A stretch of DNA of 47,049 nt from Acidimicrobiia bacterium (GTDB taxonomy: Bacteria > Actinomycetota > Acidimicrobiia > IMCC26256 > JAMXLJ01). Made by a program: the position numbers and the translations under genes. This document shows, piece after piece, positions 15,661 through 23,385 of this stretch; within the stretch, counting starts at the first letter, position 1, and each line of letters opens with the position of its first letter. The notes beneath the pieces are model-generated. The model saw nothing but the letters and a program-made list of their open reading frames with translations. It had not been told where the DNA came from and ran no database searches. Location of the stretch: the NCBI GenBank assembly GCA_035651955.1, contig DASRES010000047.1, positions 1 through 47,049 of the forward strand, written 5' to 3'.

Positions 15661-16814
15661 GCGAGCGAGCCGGGAGGCGGACCGGCACTCGCACCGTCGT
15701 CGAGGCGCCGTTGCGCGCGTTGCTCGTCAACGAGAACCTCGGCGGGCACGCCTCGATGCACCTCTACATCCGCGAGGCGCTGCGCGACGTACCCGAGCTC
15801 GCGGCCGACGTCGTCGACGTGCCGCGTGCCGGTCTCGCGCGCAAGCTCCTCGCCGCCCCGGTCCCCGGCCTCGCGTCGCGCGACCTCGATCTCGCGCCGC
15901 TGCGCGCGCAGCTCCTCCAGAGCGCGTGGGTGCGACGCGTGCTCGAGCACCGGGCCGGGGCGTACGACGTGGTGCACGTGTACACGCAGAGCACCGCGCT
16001 GCTGTCCGCGGACCAGCTCCGCACGCGCCCCAGTGTGGTCTCGACCGACGGCACCGGGACGCAGAACGCGTACCACCTGCCGTACCGCCGCCCGACGCGC
16101 TGGACCGCGTCCCAGGCGCGTGCCGCGCGCCGGTTCGAGGACGGCGTGTACGAGGCCGCGACGCTCCTCGTCGCGCAGTCGCACTGGGCCGCGCGCTCGC
16201 TCGTCGACGACTACGGCGTCCCCGCCGAGCGGGTGCGCGTCATCCCGTTCGGCGTGCCGATCCCACCTGCCGTGCCACGGCGCGAGCGCGACGGCCTGCC
16301 GCTCGTGACGTTCGTCGGCAAGTCGCTCGAGCGGAAGGGCGGGGTGCGCCTGCTGCGCACGTTCCGCGAGCACCTGCGCGGTCGCTGCGAGCTGAACCTC
16401 GTCACCCTCGAGCACGTGGCGCCGGAACCCGGTGTCGTCGTGCACAACGACTTCCGACCCGGCGACCCGCGTCTCGTCGACCTGTTGTCGCGGAGCGCCG
16501 TGTTCGCGTTCCCGAGCGACATGGACAACTCGCCGTACTCGGTGGTCGAGGCGATGGTCGCCGGCCTGCCGGTCGTCGCGACGCGCGTCGGTGGTGTCCC
16601 CGAGATGGTCGTCGACGGCGAGACGGGCGTGCTCGTCGGCGACGACGACGCGCAGCTCGCCGCCGCGATCGCGTCGTTGCTCGACGATCCCGACCGACGC
16701 CGCGAGATGGGTCTCGCAGCGCGGCGGCGGGCCGAGGAGCGATACGACGCGCGCACGACGACACGCGCGCTCGCCTCGGTCCTCAGCGAGGCCGTCGAGC
16801 GGTTCCAGCCGTAG
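15657..16814 (+). CDS. GT4-family glycosyltransferase
   Basis: 385 residues from GTG 15657, which forms a GTGA overlap with the sugar transferase stop. The GT-B fold is shown by LLVNENLGGHASMHLYIREAL at the start (split near residue 36), LLVAQSHWAARSLVDDYGVP and RVRVIPFGVPIP in the middle, and the GT4 donor-site stretch FPSDMDNSPYSVVEAMVAG followed by LPVVATRVGGVPE. It probably adds the second or a later sugar to the lipid-linked unit begun by its neighbour. Its first seven codons are made of the short stop-codon repeat (15658–15679), so the N-terminus is probably not conserved. Confidence 0.9.
   Translation: MSERAGRRTGTRTVVEAPLRALLVNENLGGHASMHLYIREALRDVPELAADVVDVPRAGLARKLLAAPVPGLASRDLDLAPLRAQLLQSAWVRRVLEHRAGAYDVVHVYTQSTALLSADQLRTRPSVVSTDGTGTQNAYHLPYRRPTRWTASQARAARRFEDGVYEAATLLVAQSHWAARSLVDDYGVPAERVRVIPFGVPIPPAVPRRERDGLPLVTFVGKSLERKGGVRLLRTFREHLRGRCELNLVTLEHVAPEPGVVVHNDFRPGDPRLVDLLSRSAVFAFPSDMDNSPYSVVEAMVAGLPVVATRVGGVPEMVVDGETGVLVGDDDAQLAAAIASLLDDPDRRREMGLAARRRAEERYDARTTTRALASVLSEAVERFQP
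15658..15679 (+). repeat. Stop-codon-associated short repeat, copy 2
   Basis: Identical to 6004–6025 except one base. It starts with the stop codon of the sugar transferase and also encodes the first residues of the GT4 protein (SERAGRR). Confidence 0.65.
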
Positions 16815-16937
16815 CCGCGAGCGCCCGCGACGCGGGCGCACCATGGCCGCGCCGCCCGGGTCGCCGAACGCGCAGCGTCACCTGCGAGCGACTCGTCCGG
16901 GAACGTCCGATGTCGGGCGATTTCGCGAGCACGGACC

Positions 16938-18812
16938 GTGCTCAAGTGGGTTTGCGCGGCCGTCGAAAACCACGGCGTGCAGTTCGGGACCCCCGCTCGC
17001 CGTGCCCGGTTCGTCGGCGCGACCGCGCTGTTCGCGCTGCTCGTGGTCGTGGCCGCCGTCGCCTCCGGGGGGACGCCGGCGGCCCACGCGGGCATCGACT
17101 CCTACGGGCTGGGGCTGGGGGAGCGCTTCGGGTTCTCGCCCGGCGGCGACCTCCTGTGGAACCGCACGTACCAGCAGCAGTCCGCCGAGCTCGACGCCAT
17201 CGCGGCGACCGGCGCGAAGTGGGTACGGATCGACTTCCCGTGGGACACCGTGCAGGCGGCCGGGCCCGCTTCCTGGAGCTGGGGCCAGGACGACACGCTC
17301 GTGCAGATGGCGACCGCGCGCGGGCTGCACGTGCTCGGCGTGCTCGCGTACACGCCGGCCTGGGCCCGCCGCAGCGTGTGCAACACGAACCACGCGTGCC
17401 CACCGAACGACCCCAACGCGTTCGCCGCGTTCGCGCGCGCGGCCGCGCAGCGCTACGGCTCGAACGTCACGGCGTGGGAGGTCTGGAACGAGCCGAACTG
17501 GGACCCGTTCTGGGCGAGCGGCCCCAACGCCGTCGACTACGTCAACCTGCTGAAGCCGACGTACGTCGCGATCAAGAGCGTCGCGCCGAGCGCGACCGTC
17601 GTCACCGGTGGGCTCGCGCCGTACGGTGATCTCGCGCGCACGGCCATCGACCCGAAGGTCGCCGCGGAGCACCCGGTGAACTTCCTGAAGGCGATGTACG
17701 CGGCCGGTGCGCGCGGGTACTTCGACGCCGTCGGTCACCACCCGTACTCGTATCCATACGCGCCGACCGACTGCTGCATCGGGTGGAACGCGGTGCTGTA
17801 CACGCAGACCCTGCACGACGTCATGGCGCAGAACGGCGACGGCGCGAAGAAGATCTGGGGGACCGAGGCCGGCGCGCCGACCTCCGGTTGGGGTGCGGTC
17901 TCCGAGGCGCAGCAGGCGCAGTGGGTGCAGCAGTACTTCAGCCTCTGGGACAACTGGTCGTTCACGGGCCCGTTGATGTTCTTCACGCTCGCCGACGCGG
18001 GCGGCGACCCGACGAACAACGCGAACTACTTCGGGTTCATGCACGCAGATCTCTCGCCGAAGCCCGCGTACAACATGTTCGTGCAGCAGGTGCAGGCGGC
18101 CGCGGGCATCGGCACGGTGTCCGGCGGCAGCACGTCGAGCCCCTTCCTCAAGGTCTCCGCACCGTCACGCGCGGTCGCGGCGAACCCGAACGGCGGCTAC
18201 TACGTCCTCGCGCCCGACGGCAACGTCGTCGCGTTCGGCGGCGCGCCGTACTTCGGGTCGTCGATCGTCCCGGGCGGGCTCGCGCGCGACCTGGCGGTCA
18301 TGCCCGACGGCAAGGGCTACGTGATGCTCGACGGATGGGGCGGTGTGCACCGCTTCGGCAGCGCCACGAGCCTGCCGCTCCCGAACGGCTACTGGCCCGG
18401 GTGGGACATCGCGCGTCGCGTCGCGATCACGTCGGACGGGCGCGGGCTCGCCGTGCTCGACGGGTGGGGCGGCGTGCACGCGAGCGGCGACGCGCCCAGG
18501 CTCACACCGGGCTGGTGGCAGGGTTGGGACATCGCGCGGGCGATCGCGATCGCGCCCGACAACCAGGGTGTGTACGTGCTCGACGGGTGGGGGAGCGTCC
18601 ACGTCGCGGGAAGCGCGAAGGTCGAGCCCGGCGGACCGTTCTGGTACGGCTGGGACATCGCGCGCGACCTCGTCGTCACGCCGGACAACGGTGGCTACGC
18701 GGTGCTCGACGGGTTCGGGACGATCCATCCCGTCGGCGACGCGCCGCACGGCGTCACGCCCGGCTACACCCCCGGTGATCTCTGGCGCGGCCTCGCGCTG
18801 AAGAGCGGCTGA
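16938..18812 (+). CDS. Secreted PslG/GH39-like glycoside hydrolase with C-terminal propeller-like repeats
   Basis: 624 residues from GTG 16938. A signal sequence (about 23–51, ending AAHA) precedes a clan-A barrel. WEVWNEPN holds the acid/base Glu185 and IWGTEAGAP the likely nucleophile Glu310; FDAVGHHPY lies between them. This pattern resembles GH39 enzymes such as PslG, which trims exopolysaccharide in Pseudomonas. From about residue 408 the protein has five repeats of about 45 residues with the signature VLDGWGGVH…GWDIAR, a beta-propeller-like module likely to bind glycan or protein. It follows the GT4 gene in the same direction after 123 nt with no clear promoter. Substrate is unknown; the product of this locus is the natural guess. 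Confidence 0.8.
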   Translation: MLKWVCAAVENHGVQFGTPARRARFVGATALFALLVVVAAVASGGTPAAHAGIDSYGLGLGERFGFSPGGDLLWNRTYQQQSAELDAIAATGAKWVRIDFPWDTVQAAGPASWSWGQDDTLVQMATARGLHVLGVLAYTPAWARRSVCNTNHACPPNDPNAFAAFARAAAQRYGSNVTAWEVWNEPNWDPFWASGPNAVDYVNLLKPTYVAIKSVAPSATVVTGGLAPYGDLARTAIDPKVAAEHPVNFLKAMYAAGARGYFDAVGHHPYSYPYAPTDCCIGWNAVLYTQTLHDVMAQNGDGAKKIWGTEAGAPTSGWGAVSEAQQAQWVQQYFSLWDNWSFTGPLMFFTLADAGGDPTNNANYFGFMHADLSPKPAYNMFVQQVQAAAGIGTVSGGSTSSPFLKVSAPSRAVAANPNGGYYVLAPDGNVVAFGGAPYFGSSIVPGGLARDLAVMPDGKGYVMLDGWGGVHRFGSATSLPLPNGYWPGWDIARRVAITSDGRGLAVLDGWGGVHASGDAPRLTPGWWQGWDIARAIAIAPDNQGVYVLDGWGSVHVAGSAKVEPGGPFWYGWDIARDLVVTPDNGGYAVLDGFGTIHPVGDAPHGVTPGYTPGDLWRGLALKSG

Positions 18813-18871
18813 CCCCGATCACGCGGCCGTCCCGGCGATCGGCATGCGACGGGTCGTCGGCGGCGAGCCCG

Positions 18872-18965
18872 TACGATGGCCTGCGCTCGGGCATCCCCGA
18901 GGAACCCGCCGCAACGTTCGGTTGCCGTGGGGCGGAGCGCCGTAGCGGGCGCGGAGGGATCTCTC
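18872..18965 (+). promoter_or_regulatory. Promoter box and structured leader before the flippase gene
   Basis: TACGAT (18872–18877) reads as a -10 box. The following transcript would fold into three hairpins: CTCGGG-CATC-CCCGAG (18886–18901); an outer stem CCGCC/GGCGG (18906–18910 with 18931–18935) enclosing GCAAC-GTTCG-GTTGC (18911–18925); and GCGCC-GTAGCG-GGCGC (18937–18952). GGAGGG follows at 18953–18958. I cannot match it to a known riboswitch class. Confidence 0.45.
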
Positions 18966-20627
18966 ATCGTCGATCAGCGCACGCCGGACAACTCGAGTGA
19001 CGCGCCCGTGACCGGGCCGGCCCGTGGGCCGGGACGCGTCCCGAAGGCGTCGGGCTCGATGCTGTCGGGCGCCGGCATCCTGCTCGCCGGACGGTGGGGC
19101 GTCGCCGTGCTCGGGTGGACGACGACCGTCATCGTCGTCCGCACGATCAGCACGCCCGCGTTCGGTGAGTACTCGCTGATCTTCAGCCTGCTCGGGATCA
19201 TCGGCTTCATCTCGGAGCTGAAGCTGAGCCGCATCGTCCTGCAGCAGGTGATCGTGGCGGACGAGCAGGAGGCGGCCGCAGTCGTCGGCTCGTACACGAC
19301 CCTGCGCGTGATGGTCGGCGTCGTGGCGTATCTCGTCGCGATGGCGGTGGTGTGGATCGCGAACTACCCCGCGAGCGTCGTCCAGGCGACGGCGGTCGGC
19401 GGGCTCGTCGTCATCATCTTCTCGGCCGCGTACGGCATCACGCTGCTCTTCGAGGCACGGCTGTGGCTGCGCAGCATCGCCGCGAGCCAGTTCCTCGCGC
19501 AGGTCGTCCAGCTCGGGGTCACCGCGCTCATCGCGGCGCTCGGCGCGGCCTCCGTGCTGCTGTACGCGTGGGCGAACGTCGTCAACGCGTTCGTCACGTT
19601 GTTCTGGCTGGTGTGGGTGATCCGGCACATCGCACGCATCCGGCTGCGCATCGACCGCAGGTGGTGGGTCGCCTGGTTGAAGGAGGGAGCACCGCTCGCG
19701 GTCGGTGCGGCGCTCGACACCATCTACTTCCGCATCGACACGGTGATGCTGTCGCTGCTCGACACGTTCCGCTCGGTCGGGATCTACAGCGTCGGCTACA
19801 AGTTCTCCGACCTGCTCGGCTTCGTCTCGACGGCCGTCGGCACCCCCGCGATGACGATGATGGTGCGCGCGTGGCCGGAGAACCCCGCCGAGTTCCGCCG
19901 CGCGTTCCGGCACGCACTCATCCTGCTGACCGTCGCGAGCGTCGGCGCGGCGGTCGGCTTCGGCGTGTTCGCGAAGCCGTTGGTCGTGCACCTGTACGGC
20001 GCGAACTACGGCGTGGGCGCGGAGGCGGCGCGGCTGCTCGTCGCGGGCCAGGCGCTGCACTTCTACACGGTGCTGTGCTTCATCACGTTGGTGTCGGTCG
20101 GTCGAAACCGGCTCTATCCGATCGCGACGCTGACCGGCGTCGTCGTGAACGTCGGGCTCAACGCGGCGCTGATCCCGCGCTACTCGTTCAACGGGGCGGG
20201 GTGGGCCACGGTCGTCACCGAGAGCATGGTGATGGCCGTCCTCGGGTTCGGCGTGCTGCGCATCCCCGGGATCCGGCCGCTCCCGTGGCTGCCGCTGCTG
20301 AAGTGCGCGGTCGCCGGCGGCGCGATGTTCGCGGCCGGCGAGGCGATGCTCGGTTCGCTGCCGTGGCCGGTCGCCGGGCTGCTCGCCGGGCTCGTGTACC
20401 TCGCGGTGCTGCACGTGACGCAGGTGGACGGGCGGGGCGGTCTGCGGGTCCTGCTCACGAGCGGCCGCATCCGCCACGGCACCGACGGACCGACGTTCGC
20501 CGACGAGCGTGACGACGAGCGCGCGCCGCTCGGGACGCCCGATGCCGCGGGCGCGCGCGACGAACACGTCGCCGAGGCGTTCGAGGGCCCCGAGGACTTC
20601 CTGCCCCCGCCCGGTCAGCTCCCGTAG
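18927..20627 (+). CDS. Polysaccharide flippase (Wzx/MATE-like, MVF superfamily)
   Basis: About 566 residues if started at GTG 18927. The N-terminus is uncertain: the best ribosome-binding sequence (GGAGGG, 18953–18958) points 7 nt on to an in-frame ATC at 18966, and GTG 19008 is another option. The conserved part begins at SGSMLSGAGILLAGRWGVAVLGW. Twelve or more hydrophobic helices, with the typical RTISTPAFGEYSLIFSLLG and GAPLAVGAALDTIYFRIDTVML stretches, mark an oligosaccharide transporter that flips lipid-linked repeat units across the membrane. A C-terminal acidic tail (about 50 residues) is probably cytoplasmic. The 3' end overlaps the convergent BY-kinase gene by 13 bp. Confidence 0.87.
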   Translation: MGRSAVAGAEGSLIVDQRTPDNSSDAPVTGPARGPGRVPKASGSMLSGAGILLAGRWGVAVLGWTTTVIVVRTISTPAFGEYSLIFSLLGIIGFISELKLSRIVLQQVIVADEQEAAAVVGSYTTLRVMVGVVAYLVAMAVVWIANYPASVVQATAVGGLVVIIFSAAYGITLLFEARLWLRSIAASQFLAQVVQLGVTALIAALGAASVLLYAWANVVNAFVTLFWLVWVIRHIARIRLRIDRRWWVAWLKEGAPLAVGAALDTIYFRIDTVMLSLLDTFRSVGIYSVGYKFSDLLGFVSTAVGTPAMTMMVRAWPENPAEFRRAFRHALILLTVASVGAAVGFGVFAKPLVVHLYGANYGVGAEAARLLVAGQALHFYTVLCFITLVSVGRNRLYPIATLTGVVVNVGLNAALIPRYSFNGAGWATVVTESMVMAVLGFGVLRIPGIRPLPWLPLLKCAVAGGAMFAAGEAMLGSLPWPVAGLLAGLVYLAVLHVTQVDGRGGLRVLLTSGRIRHGTDGPTFADERDDERAPLGTPDAAGARDEHVAEAFEGPEDFLPPPGQLP

Positions 20628-22042
20628 TAGCTCGTCGGCCGCGGCGTCGACGCGCGGTTGACCACGACGCCGACGATGTTGGCGCCGCCGCGCTCGAGCG
20701 ACTCGATCGTCGACCGCACGGCGCGCTTGCGGCTCGTCTTCGTGTCGAGCACGAACACCGTCGCGTCGCACTGCGAGGCGACCGCCATCGCGTCGGCGAA
20801 CAGCGCGCCGGGCGGCGTGTCGACGACGACGAGACGCACGGCACGCAGCGCGTCGAGCACGCTGCGGAACGCACGCGCGCCGAGCACACCGGACGGGTCG
20901 CTGACGGGCGTCCCGCTCGGGAGGATCCGCAGGAACGGGCTCGAGCCGTTGCGGCGGAGCGCGCTCGCGATGTCCGCGCCCTGCAGCACGGCCGACAGAC
21001 CGGGCGCGCGCACGACACCCGTGCGCTCGTGGATCGCGGGCTTGCGGAGGTCGGCGTCCACCAGCACGACCTTCTCGTCGAGCGCCGCCGCGGACTCCGC
21101 GAGGTGGATCGCGACGAACGTCTTCCCGGCGTCGGGGTTCGCGCTCACGATCGCGAGCGTGCGCGGCTTGCCCGCACCCTCGAGGAACATGAGGTTCGTG
21201 CGCAGGATGCGGAAGGCCTCGATCGTGTCGGCGTCGGAACCCTTCGGGATGCGGGCGAGGACGGGGAGGCCGACGACCTTCATGATGTCCGCGCTGTCGT
21301 CGCTCGCGGAGAAGCGGTCACCGACGGCCCGGGCGACGACCCACAGCTCGGCGATGACGACGAACGACACGACGAGCGCGAGAAGCGCGTCCGTCGTCGG
21401 CCGGGGCGAGACCGGGGTCGAGCTCGCCACCGCGGGCGACGCGACGATGATGCGGTTCCGCGGTTGGGCCTCGCGGTTGTAGAGCGCGGTCTGTGCGGCC
21501 TGCAGCGCGTTGTTCAGCGAGCCCGCGGCGGGACTGCCGGGCGGCAGGCTCGCGAGCTGCTTGGTCAGCTGGTCGATCTGCGCGTTCAGCGGCGCGATGT
21601 CGGCGAGCGTGCTCGTGTTCTGCTGGTCCTCGACCGCGCTCGTCAGCGCGATGGTCGCACCGCGCGCCAGGGCGCGTGCCGCCGCGGGCGACGGGCCGGT
21701 CGCCGTCACGCGCAGGAACGCGATGTTGCCGATCTGGCTGACCGAGATGCGGCCGAGGCCGGCGGACGGGTCGATCTTCAGGCCGGACTCCTTCACCGCC
21801 TGGAACACCACCGGGACGGACTCGCCGAGCTGCGCGTACGTCTGCGTGAGGAAGTTGGTGTCGTCGGTGGTCGCCTGCCCGATCGAGGCCCGGCCCGAGA
21901 TCACCTGGAGGTCGGCCTTCGCGGAGTAGGTCTTGGCCCGGCTCGCGTCGACGGCGTACACGGTCGCGGCGACGAGCACGGAGACGATGAGGATCCGCCA
22001 CCAGTTCTGGAGGATCGTCCGGAGGTGCTCGGCCACGTCCAC
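20615..22042 (-). CDS. Wzz-type chain-length determinant fused to BY-kinase
   Basis: 475 residues from GTG 22042. The N-terminal Wzz domain lies between two membrane helices (about 15–32 and 219–240), with an extracytoplasmic coiled part between. The C-terminal cytoplasmic domain is a bacterial tyrosine kinase: Walker A SANPDAGKT (300–308), Walker A' VLVDADLRKP (from 327) and Walker B LVVVDTPP (404–411). The P-loop differs from the usual PGEGK(S/T) form, and the tyrosine tail is reduced to Y472–Y473. Such proteins set polysaccharide chain length and are switched by autophosphorylation; no partner phosphatase is in the window. A near-consensus TACAAT stands 8 nt before the start. Confidence 0.92.
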   Translation of the reverse strand: MDVAEHLRTILQNWWRILIVSVLVAATVYAVDASRAKTYSAKADLQVISGRASIGQATTDDTNFLTQTYAQLGESVPVVFQAVKESGLKIDPSAGLGRISVSQIGNIAFLRVTATGPSPAAARALARGATIALTSAVEDQQNTSTLADIAPLNAQIDQLTKQLASLPPGSPAAGSLNNALQAAQTALYNREAQPRNRIIVASPAVASSTPVSPRPTTDALLALVVSFVVIAELWVVARAVGDRFSASDDSADIMKVVGLPVLARIPKGSDADTIEAFRILRTNLMFLEGAGKPRTLAIVSANPDAGKTFVAIHLAESAAALDEKVVLVDADLRKPAIHERTGVVRAPGLSAVLQGADIASALRRNGSSPFLRILPSGTPVSDPSGVLGARAFRSVLDALRAVRLVVVDTPPGALFADAMAVASQCDATVFVLDTKTSRKRAVRSTIESLERGGANIVGVVVNRASTPRPTSYYGS

Positions 22043-22050
22043 GGCGGGTC

Positions 22051-22056
22051 ATTGTA
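22051..22056 (-). promoter_or_regulatory. Leaderless-type -10 box for the BY-kinase gene
   Basis: On the minus strand TACAAT (22056 to 22051) is followed by 8 nt and GTG 22042; there is no ribosome-binding sequence. Confidence 0.55.
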
Positions 22057-22134
22057 GGGGTGAGGGATCCGCCGTTCGGGGCACCGGGTGACCGGCGCGC
22101 GCGGAGCGTCGCCGGCCCGGTCGACCGGCGGGCG

Positions 22135-23385
22135 CTACGGCGACGGCGGCGGGAGCGTGCCGGCGATGACACGCGTGATCGTCTCGAGCGCGGGCTTCGG
22201 CGAGCCGTCGGCGTGCAGCACGCCGAACGAGTCCTGCTGGTCACGCCCGGGGCCGGCGTCGCGGACCGAGAACCACAGCATCGGACCGGTGAACGGCCAC
22301 GTGTTCCACACCGAGTAGTACTCCGCGACCCACACCGCCTGGGTCCGTTCGCCGACCGACCCGTCGCCGCGGGTGGGTGCCCCGACCTCGGTGGCCCAGA
22401 TCTTCTTCGCCCCGTCGCCGTGCGACGCCATCACGGCGTAGAGGTCCCGGGTCTGGAGGAACGCGTTCGACGAGACACGTGTCGTGGGGTCGAGCGGGAA
22501 CGTGTACGGATGGTCGGCGACGCCGTCGAAGCTCGCCCCGCCGCCCGCGTCGTAGATCCGCTCCAGGAACGTCCGGGGCGACACCGAGGAGCCCGCGTCG
22601 TTCGTCGCCGGTGCCAGGCCGCCGGTGAGGATCGTCACGCCCGGTTCGACGGACCTGAGCGCGGCGGCGCTCATCTCGAGCAGCTGCGTGTAGCGGATCG
22701 GGTCGGGACGCTCCCAGAACTGGTCGACGTTCGGCTCGTTCCAGATCTCCCACACCGCGACGCCTCGGGTCGCGTACCGCAGCGCCGCCGCGTGGACGAA
22801 CCGCGCGAAGTCCGCCGGGTCGTTCGGCGGGTGCTTCTGGCTCGTGCCGGGAGGGCGCGCCCACTCGGGCGTGTACGTCGGCAGCGCGATGACGTCGAGC
22901 CCGCGTCGGTGCGCGGCGTTCACGACGCGGTCGATCGCGCTCCAGTCGAACGACGTCGGCCCCGCGCGCTGCACCCACGACCAGTCGAAGTCGAAGCGCA
23001 CCCACCGAGCGCCGGTGGCCGCGACGGTGTCGAGGTCCGCGGCGAGCTGACCGTCGTCGTCGGCGAGGATCGTGCTGCCGGTCGCGAAGCCGGCACGCGC
23101 GCCGATCGCGGTTCGTGGCTTCACCGGTGGCGCGACCGCCGCGATCGGGTTCGACGTCGTCGTCGTCGACGGCCCGGCGGTGGTGCTCGAGGTCGTCGAC
23201 GGTCGCGACGGCGCCGACGACCCGGGCGGGAACGGCGCGGGCGACGGACCGCCACGCAGCGCCCACACCACGATCCCGAGGATCACCACCAGCGCGATGC
23301 CGACGACGACCTGGGTCCGCGTCGGCCGCGACGCGCGCGGGCGCGCGCCGCCCTGCGGGTCGTGCGGCGCGTCAGGCGGGCTCAC
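22135..23385 (-). CDS. Membrane-anchored PslG/GH39-like glycoside hydrolase
   Basis: 416 residues from GTG 23385, overlapping the upstream GT4 gene by 14 nt. A cytoplasmic N-terminus is followed by one membrane helix (about 24–43), a Ser/Thr/Pro linker (about 46–80) suited to crossing the wall, and a clan-A barrel. WEIWNEPN gives acid/base Glu217 and IWATEVGAP the likely nucleophile Glu333; FDGVADHPY and KHPPNDP also match the paralog at 16938–18812. Unlike that paralog it is tethered and lacks the C-terminal repeats. A role in trimming or releasing the exported polysaccharide is inferred from PslG-like enzymes and from context. Confidence 0.8.
   Translation of the reverse strand: MSPPDAPHDPQGGARPRASRPTRTQVVVGIALVVILGIVVWALRGGPSPAPFPPGSSAPSRPSTTSSTTAGPSTTTTSNPIAAVAPPVKPRTAIGARAGFATGSTILADDDGQLAADLDTVAATGARWVRFDFDWSWVQRAGPTSFDWSAIDRVVNAAHRRGLDVIALPTYTPEWARPPGTSQKHPPNDPADFARFVHAAALRYATRGVAVWEIWNEPNVDQFWERPDPIRYTQLLEMSAAALRSVEPGVTILTGGLAPATNDAGSSVSPRTFLERIYDAGGGASFDGVADHPYTFPLDPTTRVSSNAFLQTRDLYAVMASHGDGAKKIWATEVGAPTRGDGSVGERTQAVWVAEYYSVWNTWPFTGPMLWFSVRDAGPGRDQQDSFGVLHADGSPKPALETITRVIAGTLPPPSP

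Noticed and set aside
18872-18965. Known riboswitch (cyclic di-AMP or cyclic di-GMP type) before the flippase gene
   Set aside because: I could not find the conserved cores of these classes; only generic hairpins are evident.
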